From the NCBI RefSeq assembly GCF_002549795.1, contig NZ_CP021435.1, positions 3,100,001-3,164,000 of the forward strand: DNA of 64,000 bases, read 5' to 3'. The translations under genes were made by a program, and so were the position numbers. This document shows positions 57,073 through 64,000 of this stretch, piece by piece. The DNA is from Halomonas beimenensis (lineage in GTDB: Bacteria > Pseudomonadota > Gammaproteobacteria > Pseudomonadales > Halomonadaceae). The notes under the pieces were generated by a model that was not told the DNA's origin, did no database searches, and saw only the letters and a program-made list of their open reading frames with translations. How positions within the stretch are numbered: position 1 is the stretch's first letter; every line of letters starts with the position of its first letter.

Positions 57073-57097
57073 ACGGCGACCCTCGGGTCGCCGTTTT
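57073..57097 (+). terminator. Rho-independent terminator of betT
   Basis: ACGGCGACC (57073-57081) pairs with GGTCGCCGT (57086-57094) across CTCG, followed by TTTT. Confidence 0.85.
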
Positions 57098-57190
57098 CGT
57101 GTGAGTCCGGCACGCGGGGGGAGACAAAGCGACGGATCGCCCCCATAGTCTAGGAATGGGCCATTGCCGGCCTCCTGGGAGGAACCCGCC

Positions 57191-58126
57191 ATGCACACCA
57201 GAGTCGCGGTCATCCAGACTCCTCCGATCCTGCTCGACCTCGAGGCCAGCCTCGAGCACGCCATCATCGCGGTGGACGAGGCCGCTGCCGCGGGTGCCGG
57301 CCTGCTGGTGTTTCCCGAGGCCTACCTGCCCGGCTATCCGACCTGGATCTGGCGACTGAGGCCGGGCGGCGACATGGCCCTGTCCAGCGAGCTCCATGCC
57401 CGACTGCACGCCAACGCCCTCGACCTCGAGCGCGACGACCTGCGCCCCCTGCAGGAGGCCGCCCAGCGCAGCGCCGTGACCGTGGTGATGGGCCTCCACG
57501 AGCGCGACGGCCAGTACAGTGGCACCACCCTGTACAACAGCGTGGTGGTGATCGGCCCGGAGGGACGCCTGCTCAACCGGCATCGCAAGCTGATGCCGAC
57601 CAATCCGGAACGCATGGTCTGGGGCCAGGGCGATGCCTCGGGGCTGCGGGTGGTGGACACCCCCGCCGGCCGCCTCGGCACCCTGATCTGCTGGGAGTGC
57701 TATATGCCGCTGGCCCGCTTCGCGCTCTATGCCCAGGACCTCGAAATCTTCATCAACCCGACCTGGGATGCCGGCGAGACACGGCTGGCCAGCCAGCGCC
57801 ATATCGCCAAGGAGGGCGGCTGCTGGGTCATTGCCACGGCGACCGCCATGGAAGGACGCGACGTCCCCGAGGACTTCCCGGAACGCGATCGGCTGTTCTC
57901 GGCCGAGGAGTGGATCAACCCCGGGGATGCCACCGTGGTCGCGCCCGGCGGCGAGGTGGTGGCCGGCCCCCTGCACCGCGAGAAGGGTATCCTCTATGCC
58001 GATATCGATGCTGCGGCGGCCCGGCGGGCACGGCGTACCCTCGACGTCGCCGGCCACTACGGGCGGCCCGATCTCTTCACCCTGAGCGTGGACCGGGCGC
58101 CGCAGCCGCCGGTGCGTTTCTCCTGA
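57191..58126 (+). CDS. Nitrilase
   Basis: A 311-residue nitrilase-branch enzyme. The triad is Glu43 (LVFPEAYLPGYP), Lys133 (NRHRKLMPTNPE) and Cys167 (ICWECYMPLAR). The CWECYMPLAR form is typical of true nitrilases, which turn a nitrile into a carboxylate and ammonia; amidases of the superfamily have other motifs, as in the 25613 gene. GGGAGGAA precedes the start at 57191. Its natural nitrile is unknown. Confidence 0.88.
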   Translation: MHTRVAVIQTPPILLDLEASLEHAIIAVDEAAAAGAGLLVFPEAYLPGYPTWIWRLRPGGDMALSSELHARLHANALDLERDDLRPLQEAAQRSAVTVVMGLHERDGQYSGTTLYNSVVVIGPEGRLLNRHRKLMPTNPERMVWGQGDASGLRVVDTPAGRLGTLICWECYMPLARFALYAQDLEIFINPTWDAGETRLASQRHIAKEGGCWVIATATAMEGRDVPEDFPERDRLFSAEEWINPGDATVVAPGGEVVAGPLHREKGILYADIDAAAARRARRTLDVAGHYGRPDLFTLSVDRAPQPPVRFS

Positions 58127-58140
58127 CCGCCGGCTTCGCC

Positions 58141-58300
58141 AGCAGCCTGTCGGGTTTGACCGATCGTCACGAGAGTCACGGATTTCGAGTCAGATCGATC
58201 GATTGAGGCGAATAGCCCGCTATTTAATGAAATGGATCGCATAACCTTGGCCGAAAGGCCGGGATTCGCAGTAGATCAGCGTCAAGTCCGACAGGCTGCT
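58141..58300 (+). repeat. MITE-like element, copy 2 (160 bp)
   Basis: It starts AGCAGCCTGTCGGG and ends CCGACAGGCTGCT; the first and last 19 bases are inverted repeats with two mismatches. About 92% of aligned positions match copy 1 at 35423-35586, with a 4-base gap. It starts 14 bases after the nitrilase stop and ends 32 bases before the next gene. It encodes nothing recognisable. Confidence 0.88.
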
Positions 58301-58332
58301 AGCATGGGCGGCCCAGTCCCAGGAGCCCTCTC

Positions 58333-58692
58333 ATGGCCGAGATCATCGACCCCGCGATCATTCGCTACTACCACGCCCATCTGTACTACCAGGATGCGGC
58401 CGGCCTGGCCGAGGCTCGTCGCGTGGCCCAGGCCGCCGCGGCACGCTTCATGCTGGAGGTGGGCCGCTTCCACGAGAAGCCGGTCGGGCCCCATCCGCTG
58501 TGGAGCTGTCAGCTCTCCTTCGCCGCCGAGCGCTTCGGCGACATCGTCCCCTGGCTGGCCCTCAACCGGGGCGGGCTGGATGTCTTCGTGCACGCCGGCA
58601 CCGGCAACGACCGCTTCGACCATACCCAGGGCGTGATCTGGCTGGGCCGCAGCCACGACCTGGACCTGAGCCTCTTCACCGACGCCCCCTGA
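58333..58692 (+). CDS. DOPA 4,5-dioxygenase family protein
   Basis: A 119-residue protein with the pattern IRYYHAHLYYQD, VGRFHEKPVGPHPLWSCQLSF, FVHAGTGNDRFDHTQGVIWLG. The conserved His residues suggest a metal site. The family includes fungal betalain DOPA-dioxygenases; bacterial members are of uncertain role. The region just upstream is the MITE-like repeat, which may supply its promoter. Confidence 0.87.
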   Translation: MAEIIDPAIIRYYHAHLYYQDAAGLAEARRVAQAAAARFMLEVGRFHEKPVGPHPLWSCQLSFAAERFGDIVPWLALNRGGLDVFVHAGTGNDRFDHTQGVIWLGRSHDLDLSLFTDAP

Positions 58693-58697
58693 CCCGG

Positions 58698-59198
58698 ATG
58701 CCTGCCATGCGCCTCTCCCCACTCGCCGGTGTCGTCCGCCGACTGGCTCCCTCGCTCGTCATCCTCCTGCTCGTCGGCTGCGGCGACGGCAACGAGGTCG
58801 GCGACGTGTCCCTGGGCCTGTTCACCACCAAGGACATCAAGATCGAGAGCCTCACCGATCCCAAGGTGCCCGGCGTGACCTGCCACCTGAGCAACATCGA
58901 CGCGGACCTGGACCTGGCCGACCCGTCGGACACCAGCCTCGCCTGCCGCCAGACGGGGCCGATCACGCCGGACATGCTCACCGACATCGACACCTCGCCG
59001 GACGGCGAGCTGCTCTACCGGCGCTCCCAGAGCGTGCTGTTCAAGAGCCTCAAGCTGCGGCGGATCTATGACGCCGAGAGCCAGACCCTGCTGTACCTGG
59101 CCTACAGCACCAAGGAGACCAGCGGCAGCTTCAAGCATGCGCTGAGCAGCGTGCCGCTGTGGGGCACCCAGGCCTGGCAGGCGCCCGCCTCGCCATGA
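58698..59198 (+). CDS. creA: CreA-like lipoprotein
   Basis: About 166 residues with an N-terminal hydrophobic helix ending in a lipobox-like LLLVGC (Cys28), then the CreA-family core (DVSLGLFTTKDIKIESLTDPKVPGVTCHLSNIDADL, then CRQTGPI). Its function is unknown although it is widely conserved. ATG 58707 is an alternative start. It lies 5 bases after the previous stop. Confidence 0.85.
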   Translation: MPAMRLSPLAGVVRRLAPSLVILLLVGCGDGNEVGDVSLGLFTTKDIKIESLTDPKVPGVTCHLSNIDADLDLADPSDTSLACRQTGPITPDMLTDIDTSPDGELLYRRSQSVLFKSLKLRRIYDAESQTLLYLAYSTKETSGSFKHALSSVPLWGTQAWQAPASP

Positions 59199-59255
59199 GC
59201 CGCCCGGGCCTTCGGCTACACTGAGGACCATGTCCCCCCTGCCGACGAGGCGACC

Positions 59256-59495
59256 ATGAGTCACCGCTTCATCGAGGTCATCAGCGACTACCCCTCGACC
59301 GAGGAGAAATTCACCCTCCTGCTGCATCTCGACCAGATCGCGCAGATTCGTCCGGAGATCGAGGCGGAGAACGAACCCCGCCACGAGCCGGTCGCCGTGG
59401 TCACCCTCAGGAGCGGGGAGACGCTGATCCTCCAGAACAGCTTCCAGAGCGTGGTCAAGCGGCTGCATGACGCCAAGATGGTGATGAAGCCCTGA
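59256..59495 (+). CDS. Short conserved hypothetical protein
   Basis: A 79-residue soluble protein (SHRFIEVISDYPSTEEKFTLLLHLDQIAQIRPE), mixed alpha/beta, ending in VVKRLHDAKMVMKP. GACGAGGCG precedes the ATG. No family was recognised. Real coding is supported by a sensible amino acid mix and a good site, but no known function applies. Confidence 0.6.
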   Translation: MSHRFIEVISDYPSTEEKFTLLLHLDQIAQIRPEIEAENEPRHEPVAVVTLRSGETLILQNSFQSVVKRLHDAKMVMKP

Positions 59496-59577
59496 GAGGC
59501 GCTCCCGGCGTCGGGCCAGACGCCAGGACCGGGGCATGGCAGCCGCCATCCCCCGGTCAGGCCTGGGCCGGCGTCGT

Positions 59578-60603
59578 TCAGGACATGTCGAGCACGACCC
59601 GCCCCTCGATCCGGCCGTCGATCATGCGCTGGAAGACGTCGTTGATGTTCTCCAGACGATCGCCGTGGACGGTGGCCTTGACCTTGCCCTCGCCGGCGAA
59701 GTCCAGGGCCTCCTGGAGGTCCTGGCGGGTGCCGACGATGGAGCCTCGCACGGTGATGCCGTTGAGCACGGTGTCGAAGATCGGCAGCGGAAAGTCCCCG
59801 GGCGGCAGGCCGTTGAGCGAGATGGTCCCGCCCCGGCGCACCATCCCCTGGGCCTGCTCGAAGGCCTTGGGGGACACCGCGGTGACCAGCACGCCGTGGG
59901 CGCCGCCGATCTCGCGCTTGAGGTAGGCGACCGGGTCGGTCTTGAGGGCATTGACGGTGACCGTGGCGCCAAGGCGTTCGGCCAGCGCCAGCTTGGCGTC
60001 ATCGATGTCCACCGCGGCGACATTGAGCCCCATGGCCTTCGCGTACTGCACCGCCATGTGACCGAGCCCGCCGATGCCGGAGATCACCACCCACTGGCCG
60101 GGCCGGGTGTCGGTCATCTTGAGCCCCTTGTAGACGGTCACCCCGGCACACAGCACCGGCGCGATCTCCAGGAAGTCCACGTCGTCGGGCAGGCGACCCA
60201 CGTAGCCGGCATCGGCCAGGGTGTAGTCGGCGAAGCCGCCGTTCACCGAGTAGCCGGTGTTCTGCTGGGACTCGCACAGGGTCTCCCAGCCGCCCAGGCA
60301 GTGCTCGCAGTGTCCGCAGGCGGAGTACAGCCAGGGCACGCCGACCCGGTCGCCCTCCTTGAGGTGGGTCACGCCCTCCCCCACGGCGGCCACATGCCCG
60401 ACGCCCTCGTGGCCGGGGATGAAGGGCGGCTCGGGCTTGATCGGCCAGTCGCCGTGGGCGGCGTGCAGATCGGTGTGGCAGACGCCGGAGGCGGCGATCC
60501 TGACCAGGATCTCGCCGCGCCCGGGCCGCGGCACCTCGACCTCTTCCAGGGTCAGCGGTTCGCCGAAGGACCGCACCACGGCGGCTTGCATCGTCTTGTC
60601 CAT
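59578..60603 (-). CDS. adhP: Zinc-dependent alcohol dehydrogenase, AdhP type
   Basis: A 341-residue medium-chain dehydrogenase. Catalytic zinc ligands are Cys42 (GVCHTDLH) and His65 (GHEGVG) plus a later Cys (APVLCAGVT). Structural zinc ligands are Cys96, 99, 102 and 110 (ACGHCEHC...LC). The nucleotide motif is [17 protein letters not shown]. It oxidises ethanol-like alcohols to aldehydes with NAD. AGGAGC precedes the start. The aldehyde dehydrogenase gene lies just upstream on the same strand, so the two steps are probably co-expressed. Confidence 0.92.
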   Translation of the reverse strand: MDKTMQAAVVRSFGEPLTLEEVEVPRPGRGEILVRIAASGVCHTDLHAAHGDWPIKPEPPFIPGHEGVGHVAAVGEGVTHLKEGDRVGVPWLYSACGHCEHCLGGWETLCESQQNTGYSVNGGFADYTLADAGYVGRLPDDVDFLEIAPVLCAGVTVYKGLKMTDTRPGQWVVISGIGGLGHMAVQYAKAMGLNVAAVDIDDAKLALAERLGATVTVNALKTDPVAYLKREIGGAHGVLVTAVSPKAFEQAQGMVRRGGTISLNGLPPGDFPLPIFDTVLNGITVRGSIVGTRQDLQEALDFAGEGKVKATVHGDRLENINDVFQRMIDGRIEGRVVLDMS

Positions 60604-60681
60604 GGTTTCTGCTCCTGATCTTGCGTTCGCGGATCCCGGTGCCACCATCCCGGCGGCACCGGTCGTCGATTCGTCAGGGAA

Positions 60682-60697
60682 GCCACCCCGGGGTGGC
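60682..60697. terminator. Palindrome between exaC and adhP
   Basis: GCCACCCCGGGGTGGC is a perfect 16-bp palindrome, 18 bases past the exaC stop. It may slow or process the transcript between the two genes; there is no T-run. Confidence 0.35.
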
Positions 60698-60714
60698 CCC
60701 GAGGCGGTGGCGCT

Positions 60715-62235
60715 TCAGAAGAAGCCGAGGGGATTGGTGTCGTAGCTGACCAGCAGGTTCTTGGTCTGCTGGTAGTGCTCCAGGGCCACCTTGTGGGTCT
60801 CGCGGCCCACGCCGGACTTCTTGTAGCCGCCGAAGGCGGCGTGGGCCGGATACTGGTGGTAGCAGTTGGTCCAGACACGGCCGGCCTGGATGCCGCGGCC
60901 CATGCGGAAGGCGACGTTGATGTCGCGGCTCCACACCCCGGCGCCGAGGCCGAACTCGGTATCGTTGGCGATCGCCAGCGCCTCGGCCTCGTCCCGGAAG
61001 GTGGTCACCGCGACCACCGGGCCGAAGATCTCCTCCTGGAACACCCGCATGCGGTTGTGGCCCTTGAGCAGGGTCGGCTGGATGTAGAAGCCCTGCTCGA
61101 AGGCCGGATCGAAGCTTTCCTTGTCGCCGCCGGTCAGGAACTCGGCGCCCTCCTCCCGGGCGACGTCCATGTACGACATGATCTTGTCGAACTGTTCCCG
61201 GGAGGCCTGGGCGCCCACCTGGACGTCGGTGTCCAGCGGATTGCCGCGCTTGATGGTCGCCACCTTCTCCATGACCTTGGCCATGAAGGGCTCGTAGATC
61301 GATTCCTGGATCAGCGCCCGGGACGGACAGGTGCAGACCTCGCCCTGGTTGAAGAAGGCCAGCACCAGGCCCTCGGCGGCCTTGTCGATGAACTCGGGCT
61401 CGGCGTCCATGATGTCGGCGAAGTAGAGGTTCGGCGACTTGCCCCCGAGCTCCACGGTGGAGGGGATGATGTTGTCGGCGGCGCACTTGAGGATATGCGC
61501 CCCCACCGGGGTCGAGCCGGTGAAGGCGATCTTGGCGATGCGGGTGCTGGTGGCCAGGGCCTGGCCGGCCTCGGCGCCGTAGCCGTTGACCACGTTGACC
61601 ACGCCGGCGGGCAGCAGGTCGCCGATGACTTCGAGGACCTTGAGGATCGACACCGGCGTCTGCTCGGCGGGCTTGAGCACCACGCAGTTGCCGGCGGCCA
61701 GCGCCGGCGCCAGCTTCCAGGCGGCCATCAGGATCGGGAAGTTCCAGGGAATGATCTGACCCACCACGCCGAGCGGCTCGTGGAAGTGGTAGGACACCGT
61801 ATTGGCGTCGATGTCGGCGGCGGTGCCCTCCTGGGCGCGGATGCAGCCGGCGAAGTAGCGGAAATGGTCCACCGCCAGCGGGATGTCGGCATTGAGCGTC
61901 TCGCGGACCGCCTTGCCGTTGTCCCAGGTCTCGGCGACGGCGAGCATCTCCAGGTTCTGCTCGAGACGATCGGCGATCCTGAGCAGCAGGTTGGCTCGCT
62001 CGGTGGCCGAGGTCTTGCCCCAGGCCGGGGCCGCGGCGTGGGCCGCGTCCAGCGCCCGCTCGATGTCCTCCGCGGTGGAACGGGGGATCTCGCAGAACGC
62101 CTCGCCGTTGACGGGGCTGACGTTGTCGAAATACTGGCCCTTCACCGGGGCGACGAACTCGCCGCCGATGTAGTTGCCGTAGCGCGGCGCGAAGCTGACG
62201 ACCGCATCGGGACGGCCGGGATCGGCATAGATCAT
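60715..62235 (-). CDS. exaC: Acetaldehyde dehydrogenase, ExaC/AldB type
   Basis: A 506-residue NAD-dependent aldehyde dehydrogenase. Catalytic Cys301 is in [11 protein letters not shown], the base Glu is in VELGGKSPN, the cofactor loop is FTGSTPVG, and the signature is [23 protein letters not shown]. It oxidises acetaldehyde to acetate in ethanol use. It is divergent from the response regulator at 62380, with 144 bases between them, the kind of context seen for regulators of ethanol oxidation. Confidence 0.92.
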   Translation of the reverse strand: MIYADPGRPDAVVSFAPRYGNYIGGEFVAPVKGQYFDNVSPVNGEAFCEIPRSTAEDIERALDAAHAAAPAWGKTSATERANLLLRIADRLEQNLEMLAVAETWDNGKAVRETLNADIPLAVDHFRYFAGCIRAQEGTAADIDANTVSYHFHEPLGVVGQIIPWNFPILMAAWKLAPALAAGNCVVLKPAEQTPVSILKVLEVIGDLLPAGVVNVVNGYGAEAGQALATSTRIAKIAFTGSTPVGAHILKCAADNIIPSTVELGGKSPNLYFADIMDAEPEFIDKAAEGLVLAFFNQGEVCTCPSRALIQESIYEPFMAKVMEKVATIKRGNPLDTDVQVGAQASREQFDKIMSYMDVAREEGAEFLTGGDKESFDPAFEQGFYIQPTLLKGHNRMRVFQEEIFGPVVAVTTFRDEAEALAIANDTEFGLGAGVWSRDINVAFRMGRGIQAGRVWTNCYHQYPAHAAFGGYKKSGVGRETHKVALEHYQQTKNLLVSYDTNPLGFF

Positions 62236-62326
62236 GGCGTGGCTCCTTGCTGTTGTGGTTGTGAAGCAGGCACGCCTTCAAGTCTTGGCCAGCTCGGGCG
62301 GCTGGGACATACTGCGGAGGCAGGAG

Positions 62327-62354
62327 GCGGCCTCCTCCATCGGTAGGAGGCCGC
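62327..62354 (+). promoter_or_regulatory. Hairpin in the leader of the LuxR-type regulator gene
   Basis: GCGGCCTCCT (62327-62336) pairs perfectly with AGGAGGCCGC (62345-62354) across an 8-base loop, ending 25 bases before the regulator start. It is in the divergent exaC gap and contains AGGAGG, a ribosome-site-like sequence. It may act in the transcript or as a protein-binding palindrome. Confidence 0.4.
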
Positions 62355-62379
62355 GAAGCGCATAGCCGAGGAGTGTTGC

Positions 62380-63069
62380 ATGGATACCCTGATGGTGGCC
62401 GATGACCATCCGCTGTTTCGCGAGGCCATCGGGGCGGCGATCCGCACCGGCCTGCCCGACTGCCGCCTGCTGGAGACCGACAGCCTGGCCGGCGCCCTGG
62501 CCCGGGCGGACGAGACGGATCTCGACCTGCTGCTGCTCGACCTGGGGCTGCCCGACGCCGAGGGCCTGGCCGGCCTGGAGCGGCTGCGCGAGGCCCGGCC
62601 CGAGCTGCCGGTGGTGGTGATCTCCGCCGAGCAACAGCGTGCCACCATCCTGGATGCCATCGCGCTGGGGGCGGTGGGCTACATCCCCAAGTCCACCCCC
62701 CGCCAGGCGCTGATCGCCGCCCTGACCCAGGTGCTGGAGGGCCATGTCTACCTGCCGCCGGATATCATGCGCAGCCCGGGCCCGGCCGGGCCGCGATCGG
62801 CCGGGCCGCGCTCGTCCCCTGCCGCAGCGGAGACAGGCTCGCCCCTCGAGGCCCTCACCGACAAGCAGTTGCAGGTGCTCGCCCGCATGGTCCGCGGCGA
62901 TGCCAACAAGGTGATCGCCCGGGATCTGGACATCGCCGAGACCACCGTCAAGACCCATGTCTCGGCGATCCTGCGCAAGCTGGGGGTGGCCAGCCGGGTG
63001 CAGGCCATCCTGCTGGCCGACCAGGCCGACCTCGCCGCCCAGCTCTCCCGGCGTCGGCTACGCGCCTGA
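62380..63069 (+). CDS. LuxR/NarL-family response regulator
   Basis: A 229-residue regulator. The receiver carries Asp54 (LLLLDLGLPDAEG) and Lys in GYIPKSTP. A Pro/Gly/Ser linker leads to the LuxR HTH (LTDKQLQVLARMVRGDANKVIARDLDIAETTVKTHVSAILRKLGV). It resembles AgmR/ErdR-type regulators of alcohol metabolism, consistent with the divergent exaC gene. It overlaps the convergent hybrid kinase by 12 bases, its likely partner. GAGGAG precedes the ATG. Confidence 0.88.
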   Translation: MDTLMVADDHPLFREAIGAAIRTGLPDCRLLETDSLAGALARADETDLDLLLLDLGLPDAEGLAGLERLREARPELPVVVISAEQQRATILDAIALGAVGYIPKSTPRQALIAALTQVLEGHVYLPPDIMRSPGPAGPRSAGPRSSPAAAETGSPLEALTDKQLQVLARMVRGDANKVIARDLDIAETTVKTHVSAILRKLGVASRVQAILLADQADLAAQLSRRRLRA

Positions 63070-64000
63070 GCGCCCTTCCAGCAGTGCTGTCAGCAGCATC
63101 CTGAGGCGCAGCGGCTTCACCGGCTTGAGCAGGCAACCGTAGCCCCGCTCCCGCACCCGCTGCTTGAGTCCGCCCTCGTGATTGGCGGTGATCACCACTA
63201 CCCCCAGCGCCGGGTGACGATCACGCAGCCGGTCCGCCACCTCCAGGCCGTCGGGATCCCCCGGCGCCAGGTGATAGTCCACCAGCAGGATGTCGACCCC
63301 CTCCCGGCGGCTCGCGGCGTCCAGGGCGCCGGGGGTCGAGGCGCAGTGGACCCGGCACCCCCAGCCCTCGAGCAGGGCCGCCATGCCGTCCAGGACGGCG
63401 GGATCGTCGTCCAGCACCCAGACCCGCGCACCGGCGGGGTCCCCCGCCGGCAGTGCCTCTTGCGCCGGCGGCGTCTCGGGCCGTCGGCCATAGGGCACCC
63501 GGATCGAGAACAGTGCGCCTCGGCCGGGACGGGAGACGAGCTCGAGGGGGTGGTCGAGCATGCCGGCGATGCGATCGACGATGGCCAGGCCCAGTCCCAG
63601 GCCGCGATCGGCGCCTTCGGGGGCGACCACGGCGCGCCGGAACTCCAGGAAGATGGCCGACTGCTGGGCCTCGGGGATGCCGGGGCCGGTATCGCCCACC
63701 AGGATCTCGAGCCCATCGGGACGCCGCCGGCAGCCGAGCAGCAGATGGCCGCGCTCGGTGTAGCGCACGGCATTGGTCAGGAAGTTGCGGACCACTCGGG
63801 CGAGCAGCGCCAGGTCGGAGACCACCACCGCCGAGGACGGCACGTAGTGGAAATCGAGCCCCCGGGCGCCGGCCAGCTGGCGGTACTCCTCGGCGAGCAC
63901 GTCGAGCAGCTCGCCCACCGGGAAGGTCGCCACGTCGGGCGTCAGCACTCCGGCATCCAGCCGCGAGATGTCGACCAGGGTGCCCAGCAGGGCCTCGACA
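63058..64000 (-). CDS. Hybrid histidine kinase, 3' part (partial)
   Basis: The frame runs off the right edge; about 313 codons are visible. They start at the end of HisKA (TLVDISRLDAGVLTPD), followed by HATPase (VVRNFLTNAVRYTERGHLLL, VGDTGPGIPEAQQSAIFLEF, GLGLGLAIVDRIAGML) and a C-terminal receiver with Asp in ILLVDYHLAPGDPDG and Lys in CLLKPVKPLRL. The sensor part is outside the window. It would signal to the convergent LuxR-type regulator and so to alcohol oxidation. Confidence 0.9.
   Translation of the reverse strand, partial: VEALLGTLVDISRLDAGVLTPDVATFPVGELLDVLAEEYRQLAGARGLDFHYVPSSAVVVSDLALLARVVRNFLTNAVRYTERGHLLLGCRRRPDGLEILVGDTGPGIPEAQQSAIFLEFRRAVVAPEGADRGLGLGLAIVDRIAGMLDHPLELVSRPGRGALFSIRVPYGRRPETPPAQEALPAGDPAGARVWVLDDDPAVLDGMAALLEGWGCRVHCASTPGALDAASRREGVDILLVDYHLAPGDPDGLEVADRLRDRHPALGVVVITANHEGGLKQRVRERGYGCLLKPVKPLRLRMLLTALLEGRSGA

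Overview
The window is GC-rich (by eye well over 60%), densely coded DNA from a halophilic gammaproteobacterium, most likely a Halomonas or close relative (Halomonadaceae). The indicators are an ectoine-degradation locus of the doe/eut type, a BetT-like BCCT osmolyte transporter behind a BetI-type operator, and an alpha-glucosidase whose start and catalytic residues match the Halomonas sp. H11 enzyme HaG. No rRNA, tRNA or CRISPR array was seen.

Layout. 1-63: tail of an unknown gene with its terminator. 301-5029: an APH-fold kinase translationally coupled to a YnjBCD-like ABC importer. 5050-8941: a small membrane protein, a DUF3179 protein, two transferase-family genes, and an ECF-type sigma factor with its zinc-finger anti-sigma. 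9002-12948: a DcaP-like porin, three small exported proteins and a HAD hydrolase. 13013-29394 (minus strand): ectoine/hydroxyectoine catabolism in the order doeA, doeB, doeX, then a four-gene block (nitrilase-type amidase, ATP-grasp ligase, C45 N-terminal-nucleophile hydrolase, very long Orn/Lys/Arg-type decarboxylase), then doeC, doeD, eutB and eutC. doeD carries an in-frame TGA, and a 1257-bp IS3-family element lies inside a heptanucleotide tandem array between eutB and eutC. The divergent MocR regulator gene enuR (29600) faces doeA across three copies of one 10-bp motif. 31021-36566: a hydroxyacid dehydrogenase, the NAD-salvage pair pncA-pncB, a DJ-1/PfpI protein, a DUF3108 protein and a LysO-like exporter.

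36643-48669: an alpha-glucoside uptake locus. A LamB/ScrY-type porin is divergent from binding protein 1, two permeases, GH13 enzyme 1, an ATPase, binding protein 2, GH13 enzyme 2 and a LacI regulator. Two near-palindromic operators lie in the divergent promoter region. 48812-53907: a BaeSR-like two-component pair, an AraC regulator, a LysE-family exporter and an M20 peptidase. 54171-59495: a Spy/CpxP-like protein, betT, a nitrilase, a DOPA-dioxygenase-like protein, a CreA-like lipoprotein and a short conserved protein. 59578-64000: an adhP/exaC alcohol-oxidation pair next to a LuxR-type response regulator and the 3' part of a hybrid histidine kinase.

How it fits together. The window is dominated by the gain and use of osmolytes and sugars. 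DoeA and DoeB open and deacetylate ectoine. DoeD and DoeC would convert diaminobutyrate to aspartate, although doeD looks broken here. EnuR and DoeX are the expected regulators. The sugar locus can import alpha-glucosides through two receptors and cleave them inside the cell with two GH13 enzymes, whose residues next to the nucleophile (Thr and Val) predict alpha-1,4 and alpha-1,6 preference. The least explained parts are the four-gene amide/amine block inside the ectoine locus, a three-way-junction-shaped leader in front of doeC, and a 160-164-bp inverted-repeat element present in two copies.
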